Positions 1 through 10,946 of a stretch of DNA of 64,000 nucleotides are shown piece by piece. Position numbers and translations under genes: made by a program. Below the pieces are notes generated by a model that saw only the letters and a program-made list of their open reading frames with translations, did no database searches and had not been told where the DNA came from. Source of the stretch: Chrysemys picta bellii (lineage: Eukaryota; Chordata; Testudines; Emydidae); NCBI RefSeq assembly GCF_011386835.1, contig NC_088795.1, positions 121,227,434-121,291,433 of the forward strand, given 5' to 3'. How positions within the stretch are numbered: position 1 is the first letter of the stretch; each line of letters starts with the position of its first letter.

Positions 1-1964
1 AGGTTATAGAGAAGATTATACAGTATTATGAGACTAGTATGATCATACAACTAAAGACTGAGTCATAATGGCCATTCAAAAGGGGGCAGAGTTAAGGTTG
101 TGGGGGCCATCTTAATGCCATTCCCTGGCTTTTTGAGTGATAACTGTTCAGCTTTCATGCTCCCTTAATGGAGCTTTTTTGATAGAATAATATATACATT
201 CAATATAATTGCTTGTAGTTATAGAGGAAACTTATTACTGTTGACCTATGTACTAATGCTTTGAACTGCTAGATATACAGCCAGCAAATTATTAAACTCA
301 GGAGTCATATAACTTATTTTCATACCACAATTGAAATTTAATAAGCGGTTTCTATATCCATAGCTTCTCTTGTTTCCAGCATTAGCATGGTCTTCATGTA
401 ATCATAAAAGGTAGACCAAGGGGCACATCCTGATCTCAGTTAAACAAGTTCAATTTAAGTGAGGCTGATACAATCCCTGGCCCTATGTAGCTTACAAACT
501 CATGGCATACATAATGTAATGATAGTGTCACAACACAGTAGGGTGGTGGTGGTGGTGGTGGGGATTTGGGGAAGAAAGTAAAAGGTTCCGATCAGTAAGA
601 TTACACACCTACTCAGCAAGCACAAGAGCACAGCACCGTGGAGCAAAATAGATTTTCTAAACGGATATAAAACAAATGATGATCTAGGTGGCTAATTTCT
701 TGCAAGCTTTACCAAAGGAGAGGCTATTAAGGAACGACTTGAAAATGGAGATGGTAAGGGATCCTCCCTATCAGTTTAGGAATGGTGGTACAGGCATGTC
801 GGCAGCTGTGAAACAAAGATGATTGTGAGAAGCAGCAGATATTTAGAAGCTGTGGGAACTTATTCTGGTTGGGATAAGCACATCAATGTAGATACTCATT
901 TGAACCTATCCAAGCCTCTTTATTACAGAAGTCAGATTCAGATTTTCAACAGTGAGGACCATTTAACCATTAAATCAAAATTGGATGCCTTTCTAAAACA
1001 TAGCCAGTCTTCATTATGTGATGGAAAGTGATGGAGAAGTTGCCATATTCTGTGGTAATCTGTTCTAATGTCTAATTAACCTAATTTGAAAATTTTGAGT
1101 CCTATTTCTGGTTTGAATTTTTCTAACTACAACTTCCAACCATTGGATTATGTTATGCTTTTGAATGGTAGATTGGAGATCCATCCAGTAACATATAAGC
1201 CCAATCTTTAAAACATAGCACCTACATTTTTCATGCATATTTGTGTGCAGGAACAAATGCAAAATAAGGAATACAGAAAAATACACAATACAGAACACAT
1301 GTGTGATGAATACACTTATCCTGCCAGGGTAACAAATGGATGCTTAAGAGCTCCTATTCAGCACATCACATAAACATGTGCTTAAACTTTAAGCATATGC
1401 TAAGACCTATGCACTTCAATAAAACCTAAGAATCTGCTTACGTGCTTTGCTGAATTAGGGCTCAAAGCATTATGCATGTACTACTGCATCTGTTACATAA
1501 AGTAGTACCTGTCTGTGGTCATATGATCGGCCTAATTCTGTACCTATTTAAAGCCTAATTTTGCTCCTTTACATATGTAACACTATTATTTGAGTGCATT
1601 TCCTCCTGATTTACACCAGCATTCAAGCCATTAAAATGTGCAACATAGAGAAGATTCCTATTTTTATGAATTTGCTCCATGTGTTAAATTCAGTTTCAGT
1701 CAATAGTGTGCTCCTAAATGTATTGTTTCTGCAATTTTTTAGCTAGACCTGTGGGTTGATGCATTTAGGCTTTCTCTCACTCTTGCTACACAAAATCACT
1801 GGGAAGTAAAGTTGAATTCATCTTAAAATGCTATCCAAGTCAAAGACTTATTACTGTACATTAGAAGATTCTTGCAGACATGAACAAATAAAATATCATG
1901 TCTAGTACTACTTATGTTGAATACTACATGTAATCATTTGACTCTGATTACTTGAAATTCATCC
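1..1964. other. intergenic, no gene recognised
   Basis: AT-rich sequence with only short, unrelated open frames. The one simple repeat seen is a GGT-type run at about 541-563. No splice-bounded coding block, RNA gene or terminal-repeat element could be recognised on either strand. An old, strongly diverged repeat could be missed by eye. Confidence 0.5.
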
Positions 1965-3028
1965 TGGAGTACTTGAGAAACTAGCTGAAGCAATCTCAGA
2001 ACTGTTAATTATGATCTTTGAGAACTCATGGAAGATGGGTGAGGTCCCAGATGACCGGAGAAGGGCAAACAAAGTACCTATCTTTAAAAAGGGGAACAAA
2101 GGACCCAGGGAATTATAGACCAGTTGGCCTAACTTTGATACCTGAAAGATACTGGAAAATTATTTAAAAATTTCTAAGTACCTAGAGGATAATAGGGTTA
2201 TAAGAAATAGCCAGTGTGGATTTGTCAAGGACAAATCATGCCAAGCAAACCTAACTTCCTCCTTTGACAGGGTTACTATCCCAGTGGCTGGGCAGAAGGT
2301 GGAGTTATGATACATCTTGATTTTTAGTAAGGCTTTTGATGTAGTCCCACACGACATTCTCATAAGCAAACTAGGGAAATGTGGCCTAGATGAAATTACT
2401 ATGAGGAGGATGCACATCTGCTTGAAAGATTAACAGTGAACCATTGATAACTACTCTTTAAGTACAAACTGGAGGAGGTATCTGAAGAGGTCCCAGAGGG
2501 GTCTGTCCTGGGTACTATTCAGATTAATGACTTGGATAATGACACACAGAGTGTGCTTATAAAATTTGCTGATGGCACCAAGCTAGGATGGGTTGCAAGC
2601 ACGTTGGAGGACAGGATAACAGAATTCAAAACAACCTTTCCATATTGGAGAATTGATCTGAAATCAACAAAATGAAATTCAATAAAGACTATACAAAACA
2701 CCTACACTACAGAAGGAAAAATGCACAACCACAAACTGTGGGATAAGTGAATAGGCAGTAATACAGTTGAAAAGTATCTGGGGCTTATAGTTCAAGGGAG
2801 GTTTAGGTTAGACATTAGGAAAAGCTTTCCAACTAGAAGGGTAGTTAAGCTCTAGAATAGGCTTCCAAGGTAGGTTGTGGAAACCCAATCACTGGAGGTT
2901 TTTAAGAACAGGCTAGACAAATACCTCAGAGATGGTCTAGGTTTACTTGGTCCTTCTTCAGTGCAGGGGGCTGGAGTAGATACCTTATGAGGTCCCTCCC
3001 AGCCCTACATTTCTATGATTCTATGATT
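1965..3028 (+). pseudogene. decayed CR1 LINE, RT and 3' end
   Basis: Read on the plus strand this is a heavily frameshifted remnant of a CR1 reverse transcriptase. Fragments matching the other CR1 copies here in order include the stretch before the RT palm (about 2040-2130), the region around 2210-2360 (DKSCQ-like, then the SKAFDVV-like block), a degenerate PQGSVLG region (about 2490-2520) and the FADD-containing part near 2560-2600. It ends with a typical CR1 tail of TTCTATGA-type repeats at 3011-3027. Indels separate most pieces, so it is an old, dead copy. The 5' boundary is approximate. Confidence 0.8.
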
Positions 3029-4243
3029 TCCTCAGAGAGGCAAATGTAAATGAAGACTCTTAAACTGCTGAATTGGCCTGGATAGCTTTCTACTTCAGGA
3101 TAAAATCTCAGTGAGCTGAGTGTATTTTTGTTGTTGAAAGATAACTGCTAAAAATGATTTGATTTGCGTTGGGTTGTAATTTTTGGTTATTGCTTCAAGT
3201 TTGTATCAAGGAAGGAAGTGGGAATTGACTAGCTATTTTTCAGCGGGGCTAGAGCAAATTAAAGTGACAAGCACTAGGCAAACGAACATCATTTTACACC
3301 CTGGGCATAATCACATGCAGTGAGAGAAAAAAAAAATCAGTGCCTGGAAAATGGAAGTGTATTAGAGGACTTGTGAATGAGCAACACAAGCTGTTTTACT
3401 TGCTTATAGGGTTGAACCTATTTCTTATTCTAAGTTTATAAAAATATCAGCAAATGAAAAAAACAAAAACAAATCTTCACCATATCCAATACCCCAGGCC
3501 ACCTCCATAGGGGATAATTTTATGCCCAAGTATATATGAGAACAAGCCCAAGGCAGGACTCCAAACATATTGATATGCAGTTCTGTATCAGTGAAAGAAC
3601 AACAAGAACAGGCACAAAAAGTACAATCACCAGTGGAGATAAAGGAAGGTGAAAATGTGCAGTTATTTTACCTGCTGGCACTGTTTTGTTCCATATGAAG
3701 CTGGTTGTATGAATGACCTATGCTTTAATCCTATGTACTTATTTTTCTTGTAAATCCCTGGGCCATATCTGGGCATTATGACTTGTTGACCCCAGACACT
3801 ACATAATAGGTGGTCTGGTTGCACCACAGTCAGAACTTAAGCATGCTGTCTACTTAGTTAAAGCATAGGAAGAGGAAATAAATACACACATTTATAGATG
3901 TTTTCTTGTGGTGCCACTGAACACAGTTAAGGGGTAGAGTCTGATCTCATTTACACAGCCTCCTCTCCCCAAATGCTGATGAGGTCCAGCAGCTCGGCAT
4001 TGCTCCAAGTGGGGGATTGCCTGGTGCATGGAGTAGGTATGGCCACCTGGAAAGATGTGCTGAGACCACTGCATGTATCACTGAGCAAACAGGAAGGGGA
4101 CTTTCAAAATTCCAAAGGAATGTACGGGGTGGGGATGACGGTCACCTGAGGGCAGGGCAGTAGAGTTCAAACCGATGACCAGAGAGGCAAGAACAGGCTT
4201 GGGACACCTCCCGGAGGCCAATCGCAGTGCTGTAATCATCACG
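3029..4243. other. intergenic, nothing recognised
   Basis: Unremarkable AT-rich sequence with a short A run near 3328. No gene or bounded mobile element was seen. Confidence 0.45.
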
Positions 4244-4433
4244 GTGTCTACACTGGCACTGCGGTGCCGTACCCCCCAGCACAGAAAGCTGTACACCTCT
4301 CGTTGTGGTGGTTTTCTTTACAGGGCTGCAACTGCGCAGTTTCTGTGCACTAAGGGGCTTGGCAGTGTATACACCCCAGGAGTTGCAACACAGAAAGCTG
4401 CTTTACTGTACAGAAACTTGCCAGTGTAGACTG
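4244..4433. mobile_element. short nonautonomous DNA transposon (MITE)
   Basis: About 190 bp bounded by inverted ends: GTGTCTACACTGGCA at 4244-4258 and TTGCCAGTGTAGACT at 4418-4432. The interior is GC-richer than its flanks and carries imperfect internal inverted repeats (an acagaaagctg motif occurs twice). It has no coding capacity. The family is uncertain; the CTACACT-type terminus resembles the two MITEs at 27.4 and 53.2 kb. Confidence 0.55.
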
Positions 4434-5663
4434 GGACTAAGTAAATCCTATCTGTTGTGCTATCTCCTAAGATATTTTGAACTGGCAGACTCCTTGGAGC
4501 ACACAAAACAGAATTTAGTTGCAGTGGAGTCAGTATAATTCCAGCATTTAGAGCGTTATCCGATTGCTTCAGCAATCACAACATACTTGTATTACCAGGA
4601 AGCGAAAGCAAATTGGGATCTGCTGTCTTCTTAAATACTGTAATTGTTTTTAAAAATCATTTGGCAGTGAAGTAGAATTGTTCTGACTGCATTTATGATA
4701 TAAAGTCTTGAGACACCTTTTTAAGGTAAACTTAGCGATTGATACATTATGTGATATACATGACAATGAATTAGAAGTGTCTTGTATTTTCATCATAATC
4801 ATTGATTGATGTAAATTAATATTCATTTGTCTGATTCGTCTGTTAAGAGAATACTAGCTGTAGCTGGAACCATTCTACTTTGTTCATATTTAGGCTTGGC
4901 AATATTTTTTTTTCATTTCAGTGGGTAATATCCATATTTGTTTTTAAGAATTTTTTTATTTCTATCCATTTAAATGCTCACAGTTGCACAAAATTATGTT
5001 TTAAAACATTTTATCAATTTAAATTTTTACAGTTATGGGAAATTATGGGGGGGGGGAATCAGACAGTAATTATTTAATGATTGTAGACACTGAGATTCAA
5101 AAACTAAAACTTTATAACTGTTAAAACACAAACTGTCAACATCACATGTTAAAATATACAAAGTAAATATCCTTAAATCAAACTCTAACAAGTTCTCAAG
5201 AAGCATTTTTTTTACTTTGCCTATCTTTATATTTCTGTTATCACTCGAAATATTTGTGTGTGTGTGTACAGTGAAATCAACGTTTACTGACAGTTATTGA
5301 TTAAAAATCTAATCCTTCCAACTCTATTTATACTGGTGTATGTCTCTCTATTTTATCTGGGAAAGTCTTAAAATTAAATTTATATTGACTTTTCAGATAG
5401 AAATATATTTATCAGTAATGTGTCTGGCAGGGAGATAGCATTTTGTTATTTTAGTACTTCATGTCATTACATCATGTTAATCATCTCATGGAGGTACAAA
5501 CAAGTGTGAATTCAGCTATGGTAAATCATGTGTGGTTAGTAGAATCATCCTCATAAAGTATAACTACGGACTTTTTTTAATTTGAACGCTAGTGGAGCTA
5601 GATTTTACAAGGAGCTCAGCTCCTGTTCAGGGACCTAAATAAGGGTGGGATTTTCAAAAATCC
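4434..5663. other. intergenic, nothing recognised
   Basis: Very AT-rich sequence with homopolymer T, A and G runs (for example the G run at about 5047-5056) and a short TG run near 5256-5268. No gene was recognised. Confidence 0.45.
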
Positions 5664-5675
5664 TCAGTTTCCATT
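5664..5675. repeat. 12-bp target sequence present three times
   Basis: TCAGTTTCCATT occurs at 5664-5675, 6014-6025 and 8055-8066, exactly bordering two adjoining Penelope-derived insertions (5676-6013 and 6026-8054). The exact match and the positions at element ends identify it as a target-site duplication, duplicated a second time by another insertion at the same place. Confidence 0.85.
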
Positions 5676-5725
5676 AAAAAGCAACAAAGAGTCCTGTGGC
5701 ACCTTAAAGACTAACAGATGTATTG

Positions 5726-5763
5726 GAGCATAAGCTTTCGTGGGTGAATACCCACTTCGTCAG
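5726..5763 (-). ncRNA. hammerhead ribozyme-like core (Penelope end)
   Basis: On the minus strand the segment reads CTGACGA (core), a stem II of AGTGGG and CCCAC around a short loop, GAAA, then GC-TTAT-GC (a minimal two-pair stem III) followed by T and C, the expected cleavage context. This order (CUGANGA, stem II, GAAA, short stem III, UH) is that of type I hammerheads. Penelope-like elements are known to carry hammerheads with very short stem III. Stem I is not clean: only a distal ATGT/ACAT pairing is visible. Activity is inferred, not shown. Confidence 0.6.
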
Positions 5764-5785
5764 ACACATGCCAGACGATATGCGT

Positions 5786-5825
5786 CTGACGAAGTGTGGG
5801 CATTCACCCACGAAAGCTTATGCTC
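5786..5825 (+). ncRNA. hammerhead ribozyme-like core (Penelope end)
   Basis: Plus-strand partner of the previous core: CTGACGA at 5786-5792, stem II GTGTGGG/CCCAC with a one-base bulge, GAAA at 5812-5815, GC-TTAT-GC at 5816-5823, then T and C at 5824-5825 as the predicted cleavage context. It faces the minus-strand core across a short spacer. The same caveat applies: pairing of stem I next to the core is weak. Confidence 0.6.
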
Positions 5826-5912
5826 CAATACATCTGCTGGTCTTTAAGGTGCCACAGGACTCTTTGTTGCTTTTTACAGATCCAGACTAACAAGGCTACC
5901 CCTCTGATACTC

Positions 5913-6003
5913 AAAAACAACAAGGAGTCTGGTGGCACCTTAAAGACTAACAGATTTATTTGGGCATGAGCTTTCGTGAGTAAAAACCTCACTTCTTCGG
6001 ATG
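5913..6003 (-). mobile_element. 91-bp Penelope end nested in the palindrome
   Basis: A minus-oriented Penelope terminal fragment flanked by CCTCTGATACTC at 5901-5912 and 6004-6015, so it entered the junction between the palindromic insertion and its right target duplication. It contains a decayed hammerhead core on the minus strand (about 5963-6000; CCGAAGA in place of CTGAAGA, GAAA, GC-TCAT-GC, then CC instead of TC). Confidence 0.75.
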
Positions 6004-6025
6004 CCTCTGATACTCAGTTTCCATT

Positions 6026-7028
6026 ATTTCCATCCCACCATCAACCTCAGCCTAGATCAATCCACACAAGCGGTCCATTTCCTGGACACTACTGTGCTAA
6101 TAAGCGATGGTCACATAAATACCACCCTATACCGGAAACCTACTGACTGCTACACTTACCTACATGCCTCCATCTTCCATCCAGGACACACCACACGATC
6201 CATTGTCTACAGCCAAGCTCTAAGATATAACCGCATTTGCTCCAATCCCTCGGATAGAGACAAGCACCTACAAGATCTCTATCAAGCATTCTTAAAACTA
6301 CAATACCCACCTGCTGAAGTGAAAAAACAGATTGACAGAGCCAGACGAGTACCCAGAAGTCACCTCCTACAAGACAGGCCCAACAAAGAAAATAACAGAA
6401 CACCACTAGCTGTCACCTTCAGCCCCCAACTAAAACCTCTCCAGCGCATCATCAGAGATCTACAACCTATCCTGAAAGATGATCCTTTACTCTCACAGAT
6501 CTTGGGAGACAGACCTGTCCTTGCTTACAGACAACCCCCCAACCTAAAGCAAATACTCACCAGCAACCACACATCACTGAACAAAACCACTAACCCAGGA
6601 ACCTATCCTTGTAACAAACCCCGATGCCAACTCTGTCCACATATCTATTCAAGTGACATCAGCATAGGACCTAATCACATCAGCCATACCATCAGGGGCT
6701 CGTTCACCTGCACATCTACCAATGTAATATATGCCATCGTGTGCCAGCAATGCCCCTCTACATTGGCCAAACCGGACAGTCTCTCCGCAAAAGAATTAAT
6801 GGACACAAATCTGACATCAGGAATCAAAATACTCAAAAACCAGTGGGAGAACACTTTAACCTGTCTGGCTATTCAATGACAGACCTGCGGGTGGCTATCT
6901 TACAACAGAAAAACTTCAAAAACAGACTCCAACGAGAGACTGCTGAGCTGGAATTGATATGCAAACTAGACACAATCAACTCCGGTTTGAATAAGGACTG
7001 GGAATGGCTGAGCCATTACAAACATTGA
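6026..7028 (+). pseudogene. Penelope polyprotein remnant with GIY-YIG endonuclease
   Basis: Open from about 6001 to about 6758 in one frame, then continuing in another frame from about 6741 to a stop at 7026-7028. Compared with the second Penelope copy near 31440, seven bases are missing just before the YIG codons (6759-6767), which causes the frameshift. Visible landmarks in order are a TTLYRKPTD-type motif at the end of the RT region (about 6119-6150), a basic linker, a cysteine motif (CNKPRCQLC, about 6610-6640), and the endonuclease: VIYAI, YIGQTGQSLRKRINGHKSDI and GEHFN blocks holding the conserved Tyr, Arg, His and Glu residues. The known role of this domain is nicking target DNA for priming. 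It is truncated and frameshifted, so not functional as it stands. Confidence 0.85.
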
Positions 7029-7224
7029 ATCTATCTCCCCTTGTAAGTATGCTCACACTTCTTATCAAACTGTCTGTACTGGGCTATCTTGATTATCACT
7101 TCAAAAGTTTTTTTTCCTCTTAATTAATTGGCCTCTCAGAGTTGGTAAGACAACTCCCACCTGTTTATGCTCTCTGTATGTGTGTATATATATCTCCTCA
7201 ATATATGTTCCATTCTATATGCAT

Positions 7225-7966
7225 AGAATCATAGGATCATAGAATCATAGAATATCAGAGTTGGAAGGGACCTCAAGAGGTCATCTAGTCCAACCCCCTG
7301 CTCAAAGCAGGACCAATTCCCAGCTAAATCATCCCAGCCAGGGCTTTGTCAAGCCGGGCCTTAAAAACCTCCAAGGAAGGAGACTCCACCACCTCCCTAG
7401 GTAACGCATTCCAGTGTTTCACCACCCACCTAGTGAAATAGTTTTTCCTGATATCCAACCTGGACCTCCCACACTGCAACTTGAGACCATTGCTCCTTGT
7501 TCTGTCGTCTGCCACCACTGAGAACAGCCGAGCTCCATCCTCTTTGGAACCCCCCTTCAGGTAGTTGAAGGCTGCTATCAAATCCCCCCTCATTCTTCTC
7601 TTCTGGAGACTAAACAATCCCAGTTCCCTCAGCCTCTCCTCATAAGTCATGTGCTCCAGACCCCTAATCATTTTTGTTGCCCTCCGCTGGACTCTTTCCA
7701 ATTTTTCCACATCCTTCTTGTAGTGTGGGGCCCAAAACTGGACACAGTATTCCAGATGAGGCCTCACCAATGTCGAATAAAGGGGAACGATCACGTCCCT
7801 CGATCTGCTGGCAATGCCCCTACTTATACAGCCCAAAATGCTGTTAGCCTTCTTGGCAACAAGAGCACACTGTTGACTCATATCCAGCTTCTCGTCCACT
7901 GTGACCCCTAGGTCCTTTTCTGCAGAACTGCTACCTAGCCATTCGGTCCCTAGTCTGTAGCACTTC
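7225..7966 (-). mobile_element. 5'-truncated CR1 LINE nested in Penelope
   Basis: Minus-strand CR1. Its octamer tail (CATAGAATC repeats as read on plus) starts at about 7224 and it is truncated at about 7966. The Penelope sequence resumes at TGCAT, which also precedes the insertion (7220-7224 and 7967-7971). Within it, an open minus-strand frame of about 214 codons (7966 down to a stop at 7324) encodes the C-terminal end of CR1 ORF2: the [28 protein letters not shown] and LFSLQKRR motifs, ending in DKALAGMI. The frame has no stops, so this is a relatively young, dead-on-arrival copy. Confidence 0.88.
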
Positions 7967-7971
7967 TGCAT

Positions 7972-8009
7972 CCGAAGAAGTGGGCTGTAGTCCACGAAAG
8001 CTTATGCTC
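7972..8009 (+). ncRNA. decayed hammerhead-like core
   Basis: CCGAAGA at 7972-7978 (one change from CTGAAGA), stem II GTGGG/TCCAC, GAAA at 7996-7999, GC-TTAT-GC at 8000-8007, then TC. The essential second core base is changed from T to C, so this copy is probably inactive. It is the terminal motif of the Penelope element and was separated from its body by the CR1 insertion. Confidence 0.5.
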
Positions 8010-8066
8010 TAATAAATTTGTTAGTCTCTAAGGTGCCACAAGTACTCCTGTTCTTCAGTTTCCATT

Positions 8067-8816
8067 GTGACTCCTATGGACAGACTTTCAGAAGCCTTCT
8101 GCACATTGGGTGCAAAAAAGCTCCTTTGAAAAATCTAGTAATTTACTTTGTTGCCTAAGTGGGAGCTGAGTGGTCTTGAAAAATCTGGCCTTGGATCTGC
8201 ATTCTTTTGTTTTTATGGCTTTTGCATCAAATCTATGAATTGCTATTGTCAGACAGATTCATGTTTGTAAAGCTGACTTGATAAAGAGCTTAATTGTCTC
8301 TGAAATTACGGTACTGTGTGAACAGATGTGCCTGATAGCCCTGGAAACGGAGACTTAGTGTCTCAAGTGTCTGTTCCCATTGTGTCACTTTCTCTAGTGC
8401 AACCCTCCAAGGACTTACATACTCAGAGATAAAGAACAATTAATAATTCACCATGGCCAGAAGGGAACCAACAGCCAGTTGCACTTGGTTGCACAGTTCT
8501 CACAACTAATCAGTAGCCGGGACATGAGATTGAAGGAGTTGGACATCAGCTGCTGTGGTTTGATGGCTCATAAATTCAGTCTAAATCTGGGCAAAATGGA
8601 ACCTAACAGCAGTAACACCTGCATTTCAGTCTGTTAAAATCATCCTGGGAAGAGCCACGTATTCTGATACAATATAGCATGGAGTTGGTGCTACACTGCA
8701 AAACATTCATTTTGATCAGTATATTATCATTCCATTTCACGCCTCTTAACCAGTGGTATTTGCAAATAACTATCATCTACAGTCATCTACCTGAAGCTCC
8801 TTGAGCTCAATGTTTA
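8067..8816. other. intergenic, nothing recognised
   Basis: Ordinary AT-rich sequence after the Penelope target duplication. No gene or bounded repeat was recognised. Confidence 0.45.
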
Positions 8817-9400
8817 AAAACTCTCCCTGTATATACAGGCAGTTGCCAAATCCTGCCAGTTTTTTACATCCCCCAAAATCTGTCCTTTCCTTTCTCTCAT
8901 TTTTGCTAAAACCTTTGTCCATGCCTTGGTGCTGTCCTGTCTCAACTTTTTAAATCTCTTACCTTATCTCTAGGGGCCTGATTCAAGTGGACTTTAGATC
9001 ATGGTCTAGCTGGGCTACTTATTAACATTCCCTTCAAATCCTTCCAAAATGCTGTGAATATGTTCATATACATCTCCAGTTACTCAGACCATACCAATGT
9101 TTATATGAATCCCTTCCCCCTTGCTTCCCACATTAAATTTAAACTAGGCAGTCACATTTTCAAGGCTCTACTCAGTTTAACTCCTGCCTCTACTCTTCTC
9201 TAGTTTCTCTCCTTAGCTCTGACCAAACCTCTCTTCTTACTCAGCCTTTAAAAAAATATTTCTTCCACTCTAGTCATTGTGCCTTCTCTCATGCTGCACC
9301 CCGTCTTTGAAATAAACTCCTTTTCCACCAAATATCCACTTACTCTTAATTCAAAACACTCCCTAAAAACTTTTCCTGCGTTTCTCTGTGCTTTCCTATT
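8817..9400. repeat. probable ancient LINE fragment
   Basis: A pyrimidine-rich stretch whose composition and wording (for example tcaaggctctactcagtt, then ctcctgcctctactct) resemble the 3' coding part of L2-type LINEs read in reverse. It has no intact frame and no clear ends. This is recognition by general pattern only, and the family could be wrong. Confidence 0.35.
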
Positions 9401-10754
9401 AATGAAATGACAGACTTTATATGCGCTTGTATTGTTCAGGAGGGTACTGGGCAGTATAGGATGCACATTTCTGGGGGAAAGTCTGGGACTGGGAGTTTGC
9501 TGGTATTGCCCTGCAATGTAATTCATGAATGGCTGGCCATAGCACTCACACAATATAGCTAGGAGTGATTTACATGCTGGAGGCTGTGTGAGCAGACCAG
9601 GAGGGTTGTTCTCACAGCGAAACAGTGTAAAAAGCACCCCAGGCTGGAGAATTGAGGGGACACAGCTATCCAGCTGTGCAGATTGTACCCTGGGTAATGT
9701 CACAATGAGGTAACAATCTGTTTTTATTATAGTTTTATTTACTCACCACTCAAAGATCTACAGGTAGGAAATGTCCACCTTACTGCTTAGATGCTGTCAA
9801 GAAATTGAAAATGCGGAGCGAAAAATAACAGTTTCTGTTATAATAGAATTTGTCAATTTTTGGTGTTATCTGATTTAAGCGTCTCTAAGGGTGAGAGTTG
9901 GCTGAACTGACACTTGATCAACAGTCAGAAACTTTTAGCAAGGATGTCAGAAGCCCGTGAATTCATGAGTCAATGAACCGGATGGAGAGAGTCACGAATT
10001 TAGTTGTGGGCCTGGCTCTTCCATAGCAATTTCAGGCGGGTTAAAGAAACGGTTGCATTTGCCACAAATGAAACATTTCTTATAACTGTCAATGCAGTCC
10101 CCAAAGTTGCAATTGTTTGTCAAAGACATTCATAGCTCCTGGAATTATGAACTGTCCTCTTTGTGTCTATAGCACTGGAATATAAGCAGTACCTACAGAG
10201 CCTTATTAGGTAACCAATGTCTATGGCCTTTTGGAAAAGCAGCATGTCTGGTCCCATCAACAATTTTTCCTGACGGTATGCATTATTTATTTGTATTTGT
10301 CGCAAATCAGCTGATCTTGCAGGGTGTTGAATTATAGATAGGTACTAGAGCTAGGTGGGCTGCCACAAACTGCTGAGACCTCTCATCTCTTTTCAACCTG
10401 TGGCATTAAAGTGCTTGGTGCAGGGGTGAAATGAGCTTCAATATCTTCTTGAAAAGTATTACCTGTGACCAGGAGGCTAAAAATCCCAAAAGAATGCAGT
10501 GAGGGAGAAAGACACCTGGAAAGTTTTGTGGGCAGCCTGTAGGGTACATAGAAAGCATTTCAAACCAGTGGCTTCAGAGGAGTGAAGAATTAACAGGCAG
10601 CTGAAGAAATGAGCAAGCTGGTTCATGAACGTTAGGATAAGGTTAATCTTAGTTGCCAAATCAAGTAGAGTTAGGTGAACTCAGAGGTGGCCTTCCTGTC
10701 TCTTTAAGCAGATTTTTGGGGGCTAATGTTACACTTAGTGAATGATGGAGATTA
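9401..10754. other. intergenic, nothing recognised
   Basis: Only chance open frames. Nothing supports a gene or a bounded element. Confidence 0.4.
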
Positions 10755-10944
10755 CACCTCTACCTCGATATAACGCTGTCCTCGGGAGCCAAAACATCTT
10801 ACCGCATTATAGGTGTAACAGTGTTATATCGAACTTGCTTTGATCCACCGGAGTGCGTAGTCCCCCCACCACCCGGAGCGCTGCTTTACCGCGTTATATC
10901 CAAATTTGTGTTATATCGGGTCGTGTTATATTGGGGTAGAGGTG
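10755..10944. mobile_element. mariner/Tigger-type MITE
   Basis: A 190-bp element flanked by TA on both sides (10753-10754 and 10945-10946). Its ends are inverted: CACCTCTACCTCGATATAAC at the left, matched at the right by GTTATATTGGGGTAGAGGTG read in reverse complement. Internal TTATATCG motifs repeat the terminal sequence. TA duplication and this terminus are typical of Tc1/mariner-class nonautonomous elements. It has no coding capacity. Confidence 0.75.
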
Positions 10945-10946
10945 TA

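Larger units (their letters stand above)
5676..6013. mobile_element. palindromic Penelope-end insertion
   Basis: A 338-bp insertion between two copies of TCAGTTTCCATT. Its core is a near-perfect inverted repeat of about 90 bp: the minus-oriented arm is 5676-5765, the plus-oriented arm 5784-5876, with a spacer of about 18 bp. Each arm is the terminal (pseudo-LTR) part of the Penelope-like element whose coding half lies just downstream. The plus arm continues with the 3' terminal tail to about 5912. A separate 91-bp Penelope end (5913-6003) is inserted near its right edge. There is no coding capacity. Confidence 0.8.
6026..8054 (+). mobile_element. Penelope-like element, 3' half, split by CR1
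   Basis: A 5'-truncated Penelope-like retroelement between two copies of TCAGTTTCCATT. It carries the region downstream of the RT palm, a cysteine motif, a GIY-YIG endonuclease, a 3' untranslated part (7029-7223) and, beyond a nested CR1 (about 7225-7966), the terminal pseudo-LTR with a hammerhead-like core (7972-8009) ending at 8054. Penelope-like elements are non-LTR-type retroelements whose RT is related to telomerase. The N-terminal half with the RT catalytic motifs is absent here. Confidence 0.88.

Noticed and set aside
9248..9703. 151-codon minus-strand frame
   Set aside because: It has no motif, no splice context and an overlap with a probable old LINE fragment. It is likely chance.
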